Shown: positions 1-8,466 of the stretch, one piece after another
How the letters are laid out: each line of letters starts with the position of its first letter
Position numbering within the stretch: the first letter of the stretch is position 1
From: Nonomuraea basaltis
GTDB lineage: Bacteria > Actinomycetota > Actinomycetes > Streptosporangiales > Streptosporangiaceae
NCBI RefSeq assembly: GCF_005893125.1
Contig: NZ_VCJS01000056.1
Span: 1 to 63,915, forward strand
Direction: 5' to 3'
DNA length: 63,915 nt
Translations under genes and position numbers: made by a program
The notes under the pieces: model-generated
What the model saw: the letters and a program-made list of their open reading frames with translations, nothing else
Database searches by the model: none
What the model was told of the DNA's origin: nothing

Positions 1-2
1 GG

Positions 3-1451
3 GCGCAGCCGTACAAGGCGGGGTGGGAGAAGCTGGCCGCCAACGGGCGCTCGGCGAGCACGTGGAAGCCGCGGCCGCTGGAGACCGTGGTGCGCGGCGG
101 GGACGGGCAGAACTATCCCCAGCTCTACAACGACATCCACGCCGCCTACCAGAACGCGCTGCGCTGGAAGATCTCCGGGGAGAAGGCGCACGGCGACGCC
201 GCGCGTGACATCCTGAACGCCTGGTCGGGCACGTTGAAGACGATCACCGGCAACGCCGACCGGTTCCTTGCGGCCGGCATCTACGGCTACCAGCTCGCCA
301 ACGCCGCCGAGCTCATGCGCGGCTACCCGGGGTTCAACGTCGAGCGGTGCCAGAAGCTGCTGCTGACCGTCTTCTACCCGCTGAGCGACGACTTCCTGGT
401 ACGGCACAACGGCGCCTGCATCACCAACTACTGGGCCAACTGGGACCTGTGCAACATGGCCGCGATCATGGCGATCGGGATCTTCTGCGACGACCAGGCC
501 AAGTTCGATCGGGCCGTCGACTACTTCAAGAACGGCAAGGGCAACGGATCCATCATGAACGCCGTCCCGTTCCTCCATCCGGGTGGGCTGGGCCAGTTCC
601 AGGAGAGCGGGCGCGACCAGGGGCACACCATGATGGGCGTCGGGCTGCTCGGCACGATCGCCGAGATGGCCTGGAACCAGGGGCTCGACCTGTACGGCTA
701 CGCCGACAACCGGATCATGAAGGCGGCCGAGTACGTCGCCAGGTACAACCTGGGCCAGGACGTGCCCTTCACCACGTACAAGTGGGGCACCGGCACGAAC
801 TGCGCCCGCCGGGAGCAGACGGTCGTGTCGGATGTCGCGCGCGGCCAGGACCGGCCGGTGTGGGAGCTGCTCTACAACCACTACGCCAACCGGCGGGGGC
901 TGTCCGTGCCCAACACGAAGGCGTACGCCGAGCGGGTGCGGGTCGAGGGTGGCGGTGGCAACTACGGGCCCAACAGCGGCGGATTCGACCAGCTCGGCTT
1001 CGGCACCCTGCTCTACACCCGCGCGGCCGCCGCCTCCGGAGGCGGCGGCCTGCTGCCGACCGGGGTGACGCGCGCGCTCCAGTCGGTCAACCTCCCCAAG
1101 GAGGGGGTCGCCGTCTCGGGCGCCCTCGGTGTGCTCGGCGAGGCGGCACCGCTGCGGATCGTCCCGGGCCTGGCCGACGCCAAGGGCTACTCGTTCATCG
1201 ACGAGGACGGGCGCTACCTGCGGCACAAGGACTACCGGCTGAGGTTCGAGGCCGACAACGGCACCGCGCTGTTCGAGCGGGACGCGACCTTCCACGCCAG
1301 GGCGGGCTCGGCGAGCGGGACGGTGCGGCTGGAGTCGCTCAACTATCCCGGCCGTTTCCTCCGCCACCGCCATCACCAGCTGTGGCTGGACAAGGCCGAG
1401 GACACCGCCGCCTTCCGCGCCGACAGCACCTTCAAGCCCGTCAGCTCCTGA
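3..1451 (+). CDS. Alginate lyase family protein with C-terminal AbfB domain (5' truncated)
   Basis: The reading frame is already open at base 3 and codes sensibly up to the first internal GTG at 87, so the true start lies outside the window. The first ~340 residues resemble the all-alpha alginate lyase superfamily: an HNGA motif, an N-Y-W-A-N-W segment, then E-S-G-R-D-Q-G-H and an A-E-M-A-W-N-Q-G-L-D-L-Y stretch typical of these (alpha/alpha) barrels. The last ~130 residues are an AbfB-type (CBM42-like) beta-trefoil with two R-Y-L-R-H-K / R-F-L-R-H-R repeats. A secreted enzyme depolymerising an acidic polysaccharide is likely, but the signal peptide is not visible and the substrate cannot be assigned. 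The following gene is another polysaccharide lyase, which supports a plant or algal polymer role. Confidence 0.75.
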   Translation, partial: AQPYKAGWEKLAANGRSASTWKPRPLETVVRGGDGQNYPQLYNDIHAAYQNALRWKISGEKAHGDAARDILNAWSGTLKTITGNADRFLAAGIYGYQLANAAELMRGYPGFNVERCQKLLLTVFYPLSDDFLVRHNGACITNYWANWDLCNMAAIMAIGIFCDDQAKFDRAVDYFKNGKGNGSIMNAVPFLHPGGLGQFQESGRDQGHTMMGVGLLGTIAEMAWNQGLDLYGYADNRIMKAAEYVARYNLGQDVPFTTYKWGTGTNCARREQTVVSDVARGQDRPVWELLYNHYANRRGLSVPNTKAYAERVRVEGGGGNYGPNSGGFDQLGFGTLLYTRAAAASGGGGLLPTGVTRALQSVNLPKEGVAVSGALGVLGEAAPLRIVPGLADAKGYSFIDEDGRYLRHKDYRLRFEADNGTALFERDATFHARAGSASGTVRLESLNYPGRFLRHRHHQLWLDKAEDTAAFRADSTFKPVSS

Positions 1452-1539
1452 TCACGGTGGCCCGTCCGCGTGGCCGGGCGCTGCGATCCGTCCCTCTGGC
1501 AAGCCGGTGATCTCACCGGACCACCGTGAAGGAAACACT

Positions 1540-2814
1540 TTGCACTGGAGATCCACGAAGACGGCCGCCCTGCTCGGCGGCGTGCTGCTGGCGGCCTCCG
1601 CGCCGGCCGGGATCACGCCCGCGGCGGCGGCGTCGGCGCCGGGCACGTACCAGCTGGTCAACGCCGGCAGCGGCCTGTGCCTGAGCGTCCCCGCGAGCGC
1701 GACGGGCGACGGGGTGCAGCTGGCCCAGCAGGCGTGCGCGGGCGGGGCCGACCAGACCTGGACGCTCTCGGCGGTGAGCGGCGGCTACCGGCTGCGCGTC
1801 GCGCACAGCGGCAAATGCGCCGGGATCAAGGCCAACAGCACCTCGGCGGGCAAGGCGGTCCAGCAGCAGACCTGCGTCGCCGGGCGGTTCCAGACGTGGC
1901 GGCTCAAGGCCATGGCCGGCGGCACGCGGCAGCTCGTCGACGTGGGCAGCGCCAAGTGCCTCAACGTCAAGTCCTCTTCCAAGAGGGCCGGCGCGCTGGT
2001 CCAGCAGAACTCCTGCGACACGGCGGCGAGCAAGCGCTGGACCCTGCGCGCGGCCGGCACCACCGCGAGCCCGGCCCCGTCTCCGACCGCGGCCCCGACG
2101 GCGCCGGCCGGCCCGACCGCGCCCACCGGTTCGTGGCCCACCGCGACCGGCAAGGAGGCGGTCACCGCGACCATCACCGTCACCGGTGTCCGTGACGGTG
2201 GCATGAGGCGCTTCTACGGCTCGGGCGCGCTGGGCACCGGCGACCAGAGCGAGAGCCAGCCCCCGATGTTCAAGCTGGCCGACGGCGCGACGCTGGAGAA
2301 CGTGATCATCGGCGCCCCGGCCGCCGACGGCGTCCACTGCATGGGCACCTGCACGCTCAAGAACGTCTGGTGGGAGGACGTCGGCGAGGACGCCGCCACC
2401 TTCAAGGGCACCTCGGCCACCCAGACCATGGCCATCTACGGCGGCGGCGCCCGGGCCGCCTCCGACAAGACGTTCCAGCACAACGGCCCCGGCAAGATGA
2501 TCATCAAGAACTTCCGGGCGGAGAACGTCGGCAAGCTGTACCGCTCCTGCGGCAACTGCTCCAAGCAGTACGCCCGCCATGTCGTGATCTCCAACATGAC
2601 GATCACCACACCCGCCAAGGTGATCGCCGGGATCAACGCCAACTACGGCGACACCGCCACGTTCTCCGGGGTCACGATCGTCAACGACCCGAGCAGGAAG
2701 GTCGTGGTCTGCGCCAGGTTCAAGGGCGTGACGAGCGGCGAGCCCACGCAGACCGGCAGCGGCCCGGACGGCGCCCACTGCCTCTACACCGCATCGGACA
2801 TCACCTACAAATAG
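1540..2814 (+). CDS. Secreted pectate lyase (PL3) with N-terminal ricin B lectin domain
   Basis: Preferred start is TTG 1540, preceded by GAAGGA with ~7 base spacing; it gives a signal peptide (M-H-W-R-S-T-K-T, a Leu/Ala core, A-A-A-A cleavage). The longer GTG at 1507 lacks a ribosome binding site. Residues ~32-175 form a ricin B-type trefoil with Q-x-W repeats (Q-T-W, Q-T-W, K-R-W). A Pro/Ala/Thr linker leads to a family 3 pectate lyase (G-A-D-G-V-H-C, W-W-E-D-V-G-E-D-A, N-G-P-G, C-G-N-C-S-K-Q-Y-x-R). PL3 enzymes cleave polygalacturonate by calcium-dependent beta-elimination. The lectin domain presumably tethers it to plant cell wall. It lies 88 bases after the alginate-lyase-like gene on the same strand. 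Confidence 0.9.
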   Translation: MHWRSTKTAALLGGVLLAASAPAGITPAAAASAPGTYQLVNAGSGLCLSVPASATGDGVQLAQQACAGGADQTWTLSAVSGGYRLRVAHSGKCAGIKANSTSAGKAVQQQTCVAGRFQTWRLKAMAGGTRQLVDVGSAKCLNVKSSSKRAGALVQQNSCDTAASKRWTLRAAGTTASPAPSPTAAPTAPAGPTAPTGSWPTATGKEAVTATITVTGVRDGGMRRFYGSGALGTGDQSESQPPMFKLADGATLENVIIGAPAADGVHCMGTCTLKNVWWEDVGEDAATFKGTSATQTMAIYGGGARAASDKTFQHNGPGKMIIKNFRAENVGKLYRSCGNCSKQYARHVVISNMTITTPAKVIAGINANYGDTATFSGVTIVNDPSRKVVVCARFKGVTSGEPTQTGSGPDGAHCLYTASDITYK

Positions 2815-2824
2815 CCCGGCTGTT

Positions 2825-2859
2825 GCCGGTGGGGCCGCCACCACCGCCGCCCCACCGGC
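2825..2859 (+). terminator. Strong hairpin after the pectate lyase gene
   Basis: An 11 bp perfect stem (GCCGGTGGGGC at 2825-2835 with its complement at 2849-2859) closes a 13 base loop just after the stop at 2814. There is no T-run, which is usual for actinobacterial terminators. Confidence 0.65.
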
Positions 2860-2978
2860 GTTCACCTCCCTGACACGGCACGAGGAGGTTTGCCGCCACC
2901 TGTGAACGGACACAGGTTTCTGGCTCTACGCCTGGCGACGCCTGATCCCGCGAAAACGGCGGATTTCGTCAAGGCCCC

Positions 2979-3003
2979 AACCGTTCACCCCCTCTCGCGC
3001 GTC
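2979..3003 (+). promoter_or_regulatory. Candidate ECF-type promoter of the sigma factor gene
   Basis: AACCG at 2979-2983 and CGTC at 3000-3003 are separated by 16 bases, the arrangement of ECF sigma promoters (AAC -35, CGTC -10). Transcription would begin within a few bases of the ATG at 3012, so the message would be almost leaderless. Autoregulation by the downstream sigma factor is an inference. Confidence 0.35.
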
Positions 3004-3011
3004 TTGTCTAC

Positions 3012-3497
3012 ATGACGGATTCCGAGGCGTTCGAGGCCTTCGTCGCCGCCTGGCACCCGCGACTGCTGCGTGCCGCCATCCTCATCAGCGGTGACAGGCA
3101 TCTGGCCGAGGACGTGCTCCAGGATGCCCTGATCAAACTGGCGCGCCGCTGGTCGAAAGTGCATACCGACCCGGTCAGTTACGTGCGTACCACCCTGTAC
3201 AGGGACGTGGCGTCCAACTGGCGGAGGCGACGGGAATTCGCCTACGGGGAGCCGCCCGACCAGGCGGATCACGACACCTCGGGAGCGTCGGACCTGAAGG
3301 TGGTGTTCGCCCGCGCGCTGGCCAGGCTGCCGGTGAAGCAGCGGGCGGTGCTGGTGCTGCGCTTCTACGAGGACCTGCCCGTCGGGGAGGTCGCCGCGAT
3401 CCTCCGGGTCTCGTCCGGGACGGTGAAGAGCCAGACGCACGCGGCGCTGAAGCGGTTACGCGAGGTCGCTCCCGAGCTGGAAGAGGTGTTGATATGA
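3012..3497 (+). CDS. SigE-family ECF RNA polymerase sigma factor
   Basis: A 161-residue protein with the two conserved ECF domains. Region 2 covers ~10-75 (F-x-A-F-V-x-x-W-H-P-R-L-L-R-A, A-E-D-V-L-Q-D-A-L-I-K-L). Region 4 covers ~100-155 (L-P-V-K-Q-R-A-V-L-V-L-R-F-Y-E-D-L, E-V-A-A-I-L-R-V-S-S-G-T-V-K-S helix-turn-helix). The size and the F-Y-E-D-L motif fit the actinobacterial SigE-like ECF subgroup. The stop overlaps the next start by four bases (ATGA at 3494-3497), so the two products are co-translated. The signal it answers is unknown. Confidence 0.92.
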   Translation: MTDSEAFEAFVAAWHPRLLRAAILISGDRHLAEDVLQDALIKLARRWSKVHTDPVSYVRTTLYRDVASNWRRRREFAYGEPPDQADHDTSGASDLKVVFARALARLPVKQRAVLVLRFYEDLPVGEVAAILRVSSGTVKSQTHAALKRLREVAPELEEVLI

Positions 3498-4675
3498 CGG
3501 ACCAGAGGCTGCGGGAGCTCTTTGATGATCTCGCCGAGACTCTGCCCGAGGGGTCGTCCGGCGCGGGCGAGCTGTGGCGGCAGGGCACGCGGAGCCGTAC
3601 CCGCCGCCGGCGGACGGTGGCCGCGGCGGCCGCGACGGCCGCGACGGTCACCGCGCTCGTCGTGGTGGCGATCGCCGTGTCCCCGGAGCCGGTCGAGCGC
3701 GGCATCACCGTGTATCCCAGCGTCACACCCACGTCCACGATCCCGCCGGCCCCCGCCGTGGACATAGCGCCGCCGCCCAGCGGTGAGGCGGGGCTGCCCA
3801 CGCTGGCGACCGAGCTGCCGGAGAGGTGGGCCGGCATCCCCGTCGTGACCGCGGTTTCCGGACCCGTCCTGGCGCTGGCCGAGTTCGGCGACGGGCGGAT
3901 CTACATCATGAAATCCGGCGGCCGCATCCCTCTCGATGTGAAGCTGGGTGATTCCGTGGACTCGGCCGGCAACGGCGGGACGCCGCTGAAGCCCAACTCG
4001 CTCGCCCCCGACGGGACGATGGCCGCCTTCCCGCAGAAGGACGAGGTGGTGGTCGTCGACCTCGTGATCGGCCAGACCAGGCGCTACCCGGTGCCGGGGT
4101 TCAACGAGGTGGTGCTCTGGCGCGGCGAGCAACTCCTCGTCGAGCAGGAGAAGGCGAACTACCTGCTCGACCTGGCCACGGGGAAGGTGCGGCGGCAGCC
4201 GTACAAGGGCTTCACGGGTGTCGCAGGCTATCGCGACCTCAGGATCGTCTCGCCCGGCGAAGGCGGCCGGACGGTCATCCAGGAGGGCGAGTCGGAGGTG
4301 GAGCTGGACCTCCAGGACATCACCAACGAGGGCCGCATGCCCGTGGGCATCCTGGGCAACCACGGATGGCAGCGCGACGGCCTCGTCGCCAGGTCCGCGT
4401 TCGCCCACCACGACCGGGCGGAGGTAGCCGACGTGGTCGTGGTGGCCGACACCGCCACGGGACGGGTGGTCAGGACGCTGCTCCTGCCCTGGGGCGATTC
4501 TCGTGACATGAGGTGCGGGAAGGGCGGCTGCCCCGTGCGCGGCTGGATCAGCCCAGGCACAGTGATCATCGAGAGCGGGGACAGGCTGCTCGGCTGGAAC
4601 ATCAACACCGGCGCGCTGTCACGCGTCGCCGACCTGCCCGAGGGTGTGACCGCCTACTCCCTGCGCAGTGGGTGA
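3494..4675 (+). CDS. Single-pass membrane protein coupled to the ECF sigma factor, putative anti-sigma
   Basis: 393 residues. A short cytoplasmic N-terminus (~1-38, with a run of Arg at 34-40) is followed by one transmembrane helix of Ala/Val/Thr (~41-62). The long extracytoplasmic part (~65-393) has short repeated beta-rich segments suggestive of a WD40/TolB-like propeller, including the Cys pair R-C-G-K-G-G-C-P. No zinc anti-sigma motif (H-x3-C-x2-C) is present. Overlap with the sigma gene and membrane topology suggest an anti-sigma or sensor role, a common arrangement for SigE-type ECF pairs. The function is inferred, not shown by a recognised domain. Confidence 0.6.
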   Translation: MTDQRLRELFDDLAETLPEGSSGAGELWRQGTRSRTRRRRTVAAAAATAATVTALVVVAIAVSPEPVERGITVYPSVTPTSTIPPAPAVDIAPPPSGEAGLPTLATELPERWAGIPVVTAVSGPVLALAEFGDGRIYIMKSGGRIPLDVKLGDSVDSAGNGGTPLKPNSLAPDGTMAAFPQKDEVVVVDLVIGQTRRYPVPGFNEVVLWRGEQLLVEQEKANYLLDLATGKVRRQPYKGFTGVAGYRDLRIVSPGEGGRTVIQEGESEVELDLQDITNEGRMPVGILGNHGWQRDGLVARSAFAHHDRAEVADVVVVADTATGRVVRTLLLPWGDSRDMRCGKGGCPVRGWISPGTVIIESGDRLLGWNINTGALSRVADLPEGVTAYSLRSG

Positions 4676-4788
4676 GCGGCCGGGACACGCCGAGGGCGTC
4701 CGCGATGTCGTCGACGAAGGACGGGGGATCGCGGACATCGGTCTCGGCCTGCAGGTCGGCCAGAAGCGCTTCCATCCGCGCAGCCTAA
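4676..4788 (-). pseudogene. Orphan coding fragment between the anti-sigma gene and the IS
   Basis: On the minus strand about 37 codons beginning M-E-A-L-L-A-D-L-Q-A-E-T-D have very high GC at third positions and protein-like composition, then run without a stop into the antisense of the preceding gene. The fragment is cut on its upstream side by the insertion sequence end at ~4789. I do not recognise the family. It may be a remnant of a gene disrupted by the IS. Confidence 0.3.
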
Positions 4789-6036
4789 GAGCTCAGTCTG
4801 AATCAACGTCTCCAGTCGGCGCCGCTGTGATCTTGGCCGTGGAACTCGGGTAGATGGTGTAGTTCCAGTCGGGCCGGAAGGCATGCCTGGTGATCTGGGC
4901 CGCCTCCAGCTCCTTCGTGTCCCGGTCCGAGATCTTGATGCCCTTCGGATGGGCGGCGGTGTCCAACTCGGCGGTGCCCGTCAGCCCGGTCGCGGTGGTG
5001 GTCGGACTGATGGTGTTGACGATCACTTCGTGGCTGGTCACCGGTCCGCCTCGCCAGTTCATCGAGCTGCAGCTGAACAGCTTGTGCTCGATCCGGCTCC
5101 ACTTGGAGGTCCCCGGCGGCAGATGCGCCAGCCGGATGGCCAGCCCGGTCTCGGCTGCGAACGCCGCCAGTTCCTTCTTCCACAGCCGGACCCGGTTGCC
5201 GTTGGACCCGCCGCAGTCGCCGATGATCAGCACCTCGGCAGCGTCGGGGTAGCGGGCTCGGCCGACCCGTGACCACCAGGTGCGAATGGCGTTGACCGCG
5301 AACGCCGCGGTGTCGTGGTCAGTCCCCACACTGACCCACCCGGCGTTCGCGCCCACGTCGAAGACGCCGTGGGGCCCGACCAGTTCCTTCTTCTCGGTGT
5401 CCACACTGATCACCGGCTGCCTCGCGGCCAGCGCGGTCAGCACAAGATCGTGGATGTGCTGGAATTGCGGATCGCGGTCCGGGCTTTGGGCACCTTCGAT
5501 CGTCTTGGCGTCGGCCTGCAGGCTGTATCCGGCCTCCCGTAGCAGCCGCCGTACGACATGGACACCGACGCGATGCCCACCCGCCGACAGGTCGTCGGCC
5601 AGCTTGGTCAGCGACTTGCCGGTCCACCGCAGCGGGGACTCAGGGTCGCCACGGGTGACCGGCTCGACCAGGGCATCCAGCGCGGCGGGCAGCGCGGGAT
5701 CGCTGACCTCGGCCTTCTTTCGGCCGCCGCCGGGGCGGCGAACGCCCTCAGCCAGCGGCTTGGCGCCCGATAACTCCTTGATGCCCTCGGCGATGGCCTC
5801 GGTGGTCACCCTGGTCACCCCGGCAACGAACGCGATTCCGCCGTACCCGAGCGAGCGCGCCTCGGCGGCCAGCCACAGCCTCCGGGATCGCTCATCCAGC
5901 AGGTCCCGCAGGTCAAGCCAGCGGCGGGTCAGGGCACTCTCCAGGCGTTCCCGATCCTCAGCGGCCATCGCGCGAAGCTTCACCACACGATTAGATCACC
6001 AAGTGTCAGACAGCGGGTTTATTTTCATATGAGCCC
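4789..6036 (-). mobile_element. ISAzo13-family insertion sequence
   Basis: About 1.25 kb with a single transposase gene. The ends are imperfect inverted repeats: GAGCTCA at 4789-4795 on the plus strand, and GGGCTCA reading inward from 6036 on the minus strand, both continuing as a T-G-A-A-rich stretch. The flanks CCTAA (4784-4788) and CTTAA (6037-6041) are a possible imperfect target duplication. Exact boundaries are uncertain by a few bases. Confidence 0.65.
4793..5986 (-). CDS. ISAzo13-family DDE transposase
   Basis: 397 residues, full length for the family. An N-terminal helical DNA-binding part (~20-110, with R-R-P-G-G-G-R-K-K) precedes an RNase H-like DDE core. Recognisable blocks are V-I-S-V-D-T-E-K-K-E-L-V-G (first Asp), G-W-V-S-V-G-T-D-H-D-T-A, I-I-G-D-C-G-G-S-N-G-N-R-V-R-L-W-K (second Asp) and P-P-G-T-S-K-W-S-R-I-E-H-K-L-F-S (Glu), and the C-terminus W-N-Y-T-I-Y-P. 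No frameshift was seen, so it may be active. It separates the lyase/sigma region from the biosynthetic locus. Confidence 0.9.
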   Translation of the reverse strand: MVKLRAMAAEDRERLESALTRRWLDLRDLLDERSRRLWLAAEARSLGYGGIAFVAGVTRVTTEAIAEGIKELSGAKPLAEGVRRPGGGRKKAEVSDPALPAALDALVEPVTRGDPESPLRWTGKSLTKLADDLSAGGHRVGVHVVRRLLREAGYSLQADAKTIEGAQSPDRDPQFQHIHDLVLTALAARQPVISVDTEKKELVGPHGVFDVGANAGWVSVGTDHDTAAFAVNAIRTWWSRVGRARYPDAAEVLIIGDCGGSNGNRVRLWKKELAAFAAETGLAIRLAHLPPGTSKWSRIEHKLFSCSSMNWRGGPVTSHEVIVNTISPTTTATGLTGTAELDTAAHPKGIKISDRDTKELEAAQITRHAFRPDWNYTIYPSSTAKITAAPTGDVDSD

Positions 6037-6289
6037 CTTAAGAAGTGTGCGTTTGGGACGACGGTCAGACGATCTAAAGGCCGGACCATCGTCACGATGA
6101 GCCGGCCTCTGACCTGGACTCCCGTGTGGAGTCATGGGGATGGCACATGCCCTACCAGGGGGCTTGGTTGCGTCAAGAGTTCCCGCCCGGCCAGACCAGC
6201 AATGCCACCAACTGAGGATTCTTATACGGAATGCACACAGACAATCACATACCTTCCTTTACTCCCGTTCAGTGATTAAACTCACGTCA
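5987..6289. other. Intergenic region between the IS and the biosynthetic locus
   Basis: 303 bases without a convincing gene. It contains the right end of the IS (to ~6036), a MerR-like palindrome (6117-6133) and an AT-richer stretch (6225-6289) immediately upstream of the sulfotransferase that probably holds the promoter of the cluster (GATTAAACT at ~6273-6281 is a possible -10 area). Confidence 0.4.
6109..6139 (+). promoter_or_regulatory. MerR-type palindrome without an adjacent merR gene
   Basis: GACTCC (6117-6122) and GGAGTC (6128-6133) form a perfect inverted repeat about 5 bases, preceded by a -35-like CTGACC at 6109-6114. MerR-family operators lie in this way inside long-spacer promoters. 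The expected -10 at ~6134 is poor. No MerR gene lies nearby. Confidence 0.3.
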
Positions 6290-7222
6290 ATGACGACGCA
6301 TCTGGCCCGTTACCTCACACCGATGGAGGACAGCTCCCGGTGGGACGGGTTCGAATTCCGGCCTGGCGACATTGTCATCAATTCGCCGGCGAAGTGCGGC
6401 ACCACCTGGACCCAGACGATCTGCGCGCTCCTGATCTTCCAGACACCCCGGCTGCCTGCGCCGCTGTCGAGCCTCTCACCGTGGATCGACATGCTCGTGC
6501 GTCCGAAGCAGGAGGTCTGGGACCACCTGGCTGCGCAGCAGCACCGCCGTTTCATCAAAACCCACATTCCCCTCGACGGCATCCCGGCCGATCCACAGGT
6601 CACCTACATCACGGTGGGGCGAGACCCCCGCGATGTCGCCATCTCCCTGCGCAGCCACGGCAGGAACCTCAAACGTGACGTGATTCGTCGATTGATCCAC
6701 CAGGCCGCCCACCCCGGCAACGGGGCGGCCGAAGCCCCGGTCGACGGTCATGACGAGAGGGACCTCCTCGACGAACGGACGTACTTGTTACGTTGGGTGG
6801 ACATCGACGACTCGCCGTACGTCAACCTCGACTCGCTGCGTGCGCTGATCTGGACGCAGAGCCGCGCATGGATTCGCCGCGCGGAGCCGAACGTCATCCT
6901 GCTGCACTACGCAGACCTCTCCGACGACCTCGCCGGCCAGATGCGACGGATCGCGGAACGGCTCGACATCGAGATCGACGAGAGCAAGTGGCCGGAGCTG
7001 GTCGAGGCCGCCACGTTCCAGCAGATGCGAAATCGCGCGGCTGAACTCGCACCCGACGAGCAACTGGGCTACATCCGCGATCGCAAACGTTTTTTCCGCA
7101 GTGGTAAGTCGGGCCAATGGCAGCAGTTCCTCACCGCTGGGGATCAAGCACACTACGACCGCCGGATAGCCGAGCTCGCGGAGCCGGACTTGCTCGAATG
7201 GCTCCATCACCGGGCCGGCTGA
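6290..7222 (+). CDS. PAPS-dependent sulfotransferase
   Basis: 310 residues from ATG 6290. The longer frame from 6134 has non-protein-like composition and was rejected. The 5'-phosphosulfate loop is at ~32-40 (S-P-A-K-C-G-T-T-W), the catalytic-base histidine in K-T-H-I-P (His92), and the 3'-phosphate-binding element in Y-I-T-V-G-R-D-P-R-D-V-A-I-S (~106-119). A C-terminal R-S-G-K-S-G-Q-W corresponds to the PAPS-contacting G-x-x-G-x-W. The fold is the soluble SULT-like type (Sulfotransfer_1), transferring sulfate from PAPS to a hydroxyl or amine. As first gene of the locus it probably sulfates the polyketide product or an intermediate. Confidence 0.88.
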   Translation: MTTHLARYLTPMEDSSRWDGFEFRPGDIVINSPAKCGTTWTQTICALLIFQTPRLPAPLSSLSPWIDMLVRPKQEVWDHLAAQQHRRFIKTHIPLDGIPADPQVTYITVGRDPRDVAISLRSHGRNLKRDVIRRLIHQAAHPGNGAAEAPVDGHDERDLLDERTYLLRWVDIDDSPYVNLDSLRALIWTQSRAWIRRAEPNVILLHYADLSDDLAGQMRRIAERLDIEIDESKWPELVEAATFQQMRNRAAELAPDEQLGYIRDRKRFFRSGKSGQWQQFLTAGDQAHYDRRIAELAEPDLLEWLHHRAG

Positions 7223-7242
7223 CCCCTGACTGCCGTGTGTTG

Positions 7243-8466
7243 ATGACGCAGATGACGCATCAGAAAATTCCGGATATGACATCAGAAGTGCCCGGGCTCG
7301 TGACGGTCGAGCGCGTCCCCTCGTTGGGCGACGTTGCCGGGCGTGTTTGGAATGACGTCGCCGACCCGCGGGACATGTTCCAGAGCCGTGCGTGGCTGCA
7401 GGCTCTCGAGCAATCCGGTGACGGACCCGTCACGTACCTGATCGCCCGGCACCCTGGGCACCCTCGAATCCTCGGCGCCCTTCCCCTCTATGACTCACTC
7501 CCCAGTCGTGGTGACTACCTGTACTGGCCGGAGCTCCACTTCCAGGACCTTCTGCACGCCGGTGGTTCGCTCAATGGTCGACTGGGATTGCTGGCCGGTT
7601 CCTGTGCGGGATTCAGTACGCGGCTCATCGTGGACCGCACTCTGCCGAGTTCGGCCAGGACAGCGGTCCTGCATGCGCTCCGGGATGCGGCCTGCGCCGT
7701 CGCAGCCGACCGCGGGCTCCCGTACACCTTCTTCTTGTTCCTCGACGCCTCCGCATGGAGCGACCTCGCTCCGGTCATCGGCAACGGAGATCACCACCGA
7801 TTGGCGAGCGTTGCGCAGACTGAGCTGGAGCTCCCCGGTGAGGACTTCGAGGATTACCTGGCGACGCTGCCACGGAACACACGCACCAGCGTCCGCAGGG
7901 AGGTGGGGCTCTTCGCCAAGGACTGTGCGACCGAGACCGTCCCTCTCCGTGAAGCCATCACGACCATCGCGCCGATGATCGTGAACGTGAGGGCCAAGCA
8001 CGGGATGGCGTACAGCGTGGACGCGGTCACGCGACGCCTCTCGGCGTACTCGTCCGCTCTGGGAGATGCCTCGTCGATGGCGGTGCTGTGCCGTGTGCAG
8101 GGTCGTATCGCCGGCACCGGAGTCATGTGCCGCTGGCATGACCGGCTGTACGTGACGGACTTCGGGCGCCTCGATGACGAAGCGCCGGACCCGTTCGTGT
8201 ACTTCAATGCGGCGATCTACGAACCCATCAAGTACGCCTATTCGGTGGGGCTGTCGAGAGTCGTCACCGGCGCCGGGGCAGAGCTGGGCAAGGCCCGGCG
8301 TGGTTCGGCCGTGCTCCCGCTGGTGCACCTGGCGTGGGCGGCGGCCGGAGGTCGCCCGAACCGCCAGATCGACAGCGCGCCGGCGGAGAACCGCAAGGAG
8401 CACTGGCGCGAGCTACGCAGCGCTCACCCCAGGTACTTTCACTCGGTGTGGGATGAGCTGTTGTGA
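7243..8466 (+). CDS. GNAT/FemAB-superfamily acyltransferase-like protein
   Basis: 407 residues from ATG 7243 (an ATG at 7276 is also possible); the region upstream overlaps the sulfotransferase gene. The C-terminal half has an acetyltransferase-6/FemAB-like pattern: L-P-R-N-T-R-T-S-V-R-R-E (~205), G-M-A-Y-S-V-D-A-V, R-I-A-G-T-G-V-M-C-R-W-H-D, F-V-Y-F-N-A-A-I-Y-E and a P-R-Y-F-H-S-V-W-D-E-L tail. These proteins have two tandem GNAT-like folds and commonly form amide bonds. The stop overlaps the next start (GTGA at 8463-8466). With an adenylation-carrier protein next door and no condensation domain in the locus, it could be the amide-forming enzyme; this is an inference. Confidence 0.65.
   Translation: MTQMTHQKIPDMTSEVPGLVTVERVPSLGDVAGRVWNDVADPRDMFQSRAWLQALEQSGDGPVTYLIARHPGHPRILGALPLYDSLPSRGDYLYWPELHFQDLLHAGGSLNGRLGLLAGSCAGFSTRLIVDRTLPSSARTAVLHALRDAACAVAADRGLPYTFFLFLDASAWSDLAPVIGNGDHHRLASVAQTELELPGEDFEDYLATLPRNTRTSVRREVGLFAKDCATETVPLREAITTIAPMIVNVRAKHGMAYSVDAVTRRLSAYSSALGDASSMAVLCRVQGRIAGTGVMCRWHDRLYVTDFGRLDDEAPDPFVYFNAAIYEPIKYAYSVGLSRVVTGAGAELGKARRGSAVLPLVHLAWAAAGGRPNRQIDSAPAENRKEHWRELRSAHPRYFHSVWDELL

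Noticed and set aside
1513..2913. A 466-codon minus-strand ORF over the pectate lyase
   Set aside because: Shadow ORF; the plus strand has signal peptide, lectin and PL3 motifs.
6134..6289. N-terminal extension of the sulfotransferase
   Set aside because: The added 52 residues are not protein-like for the family and cover a promoter-like AT-rich stretch.
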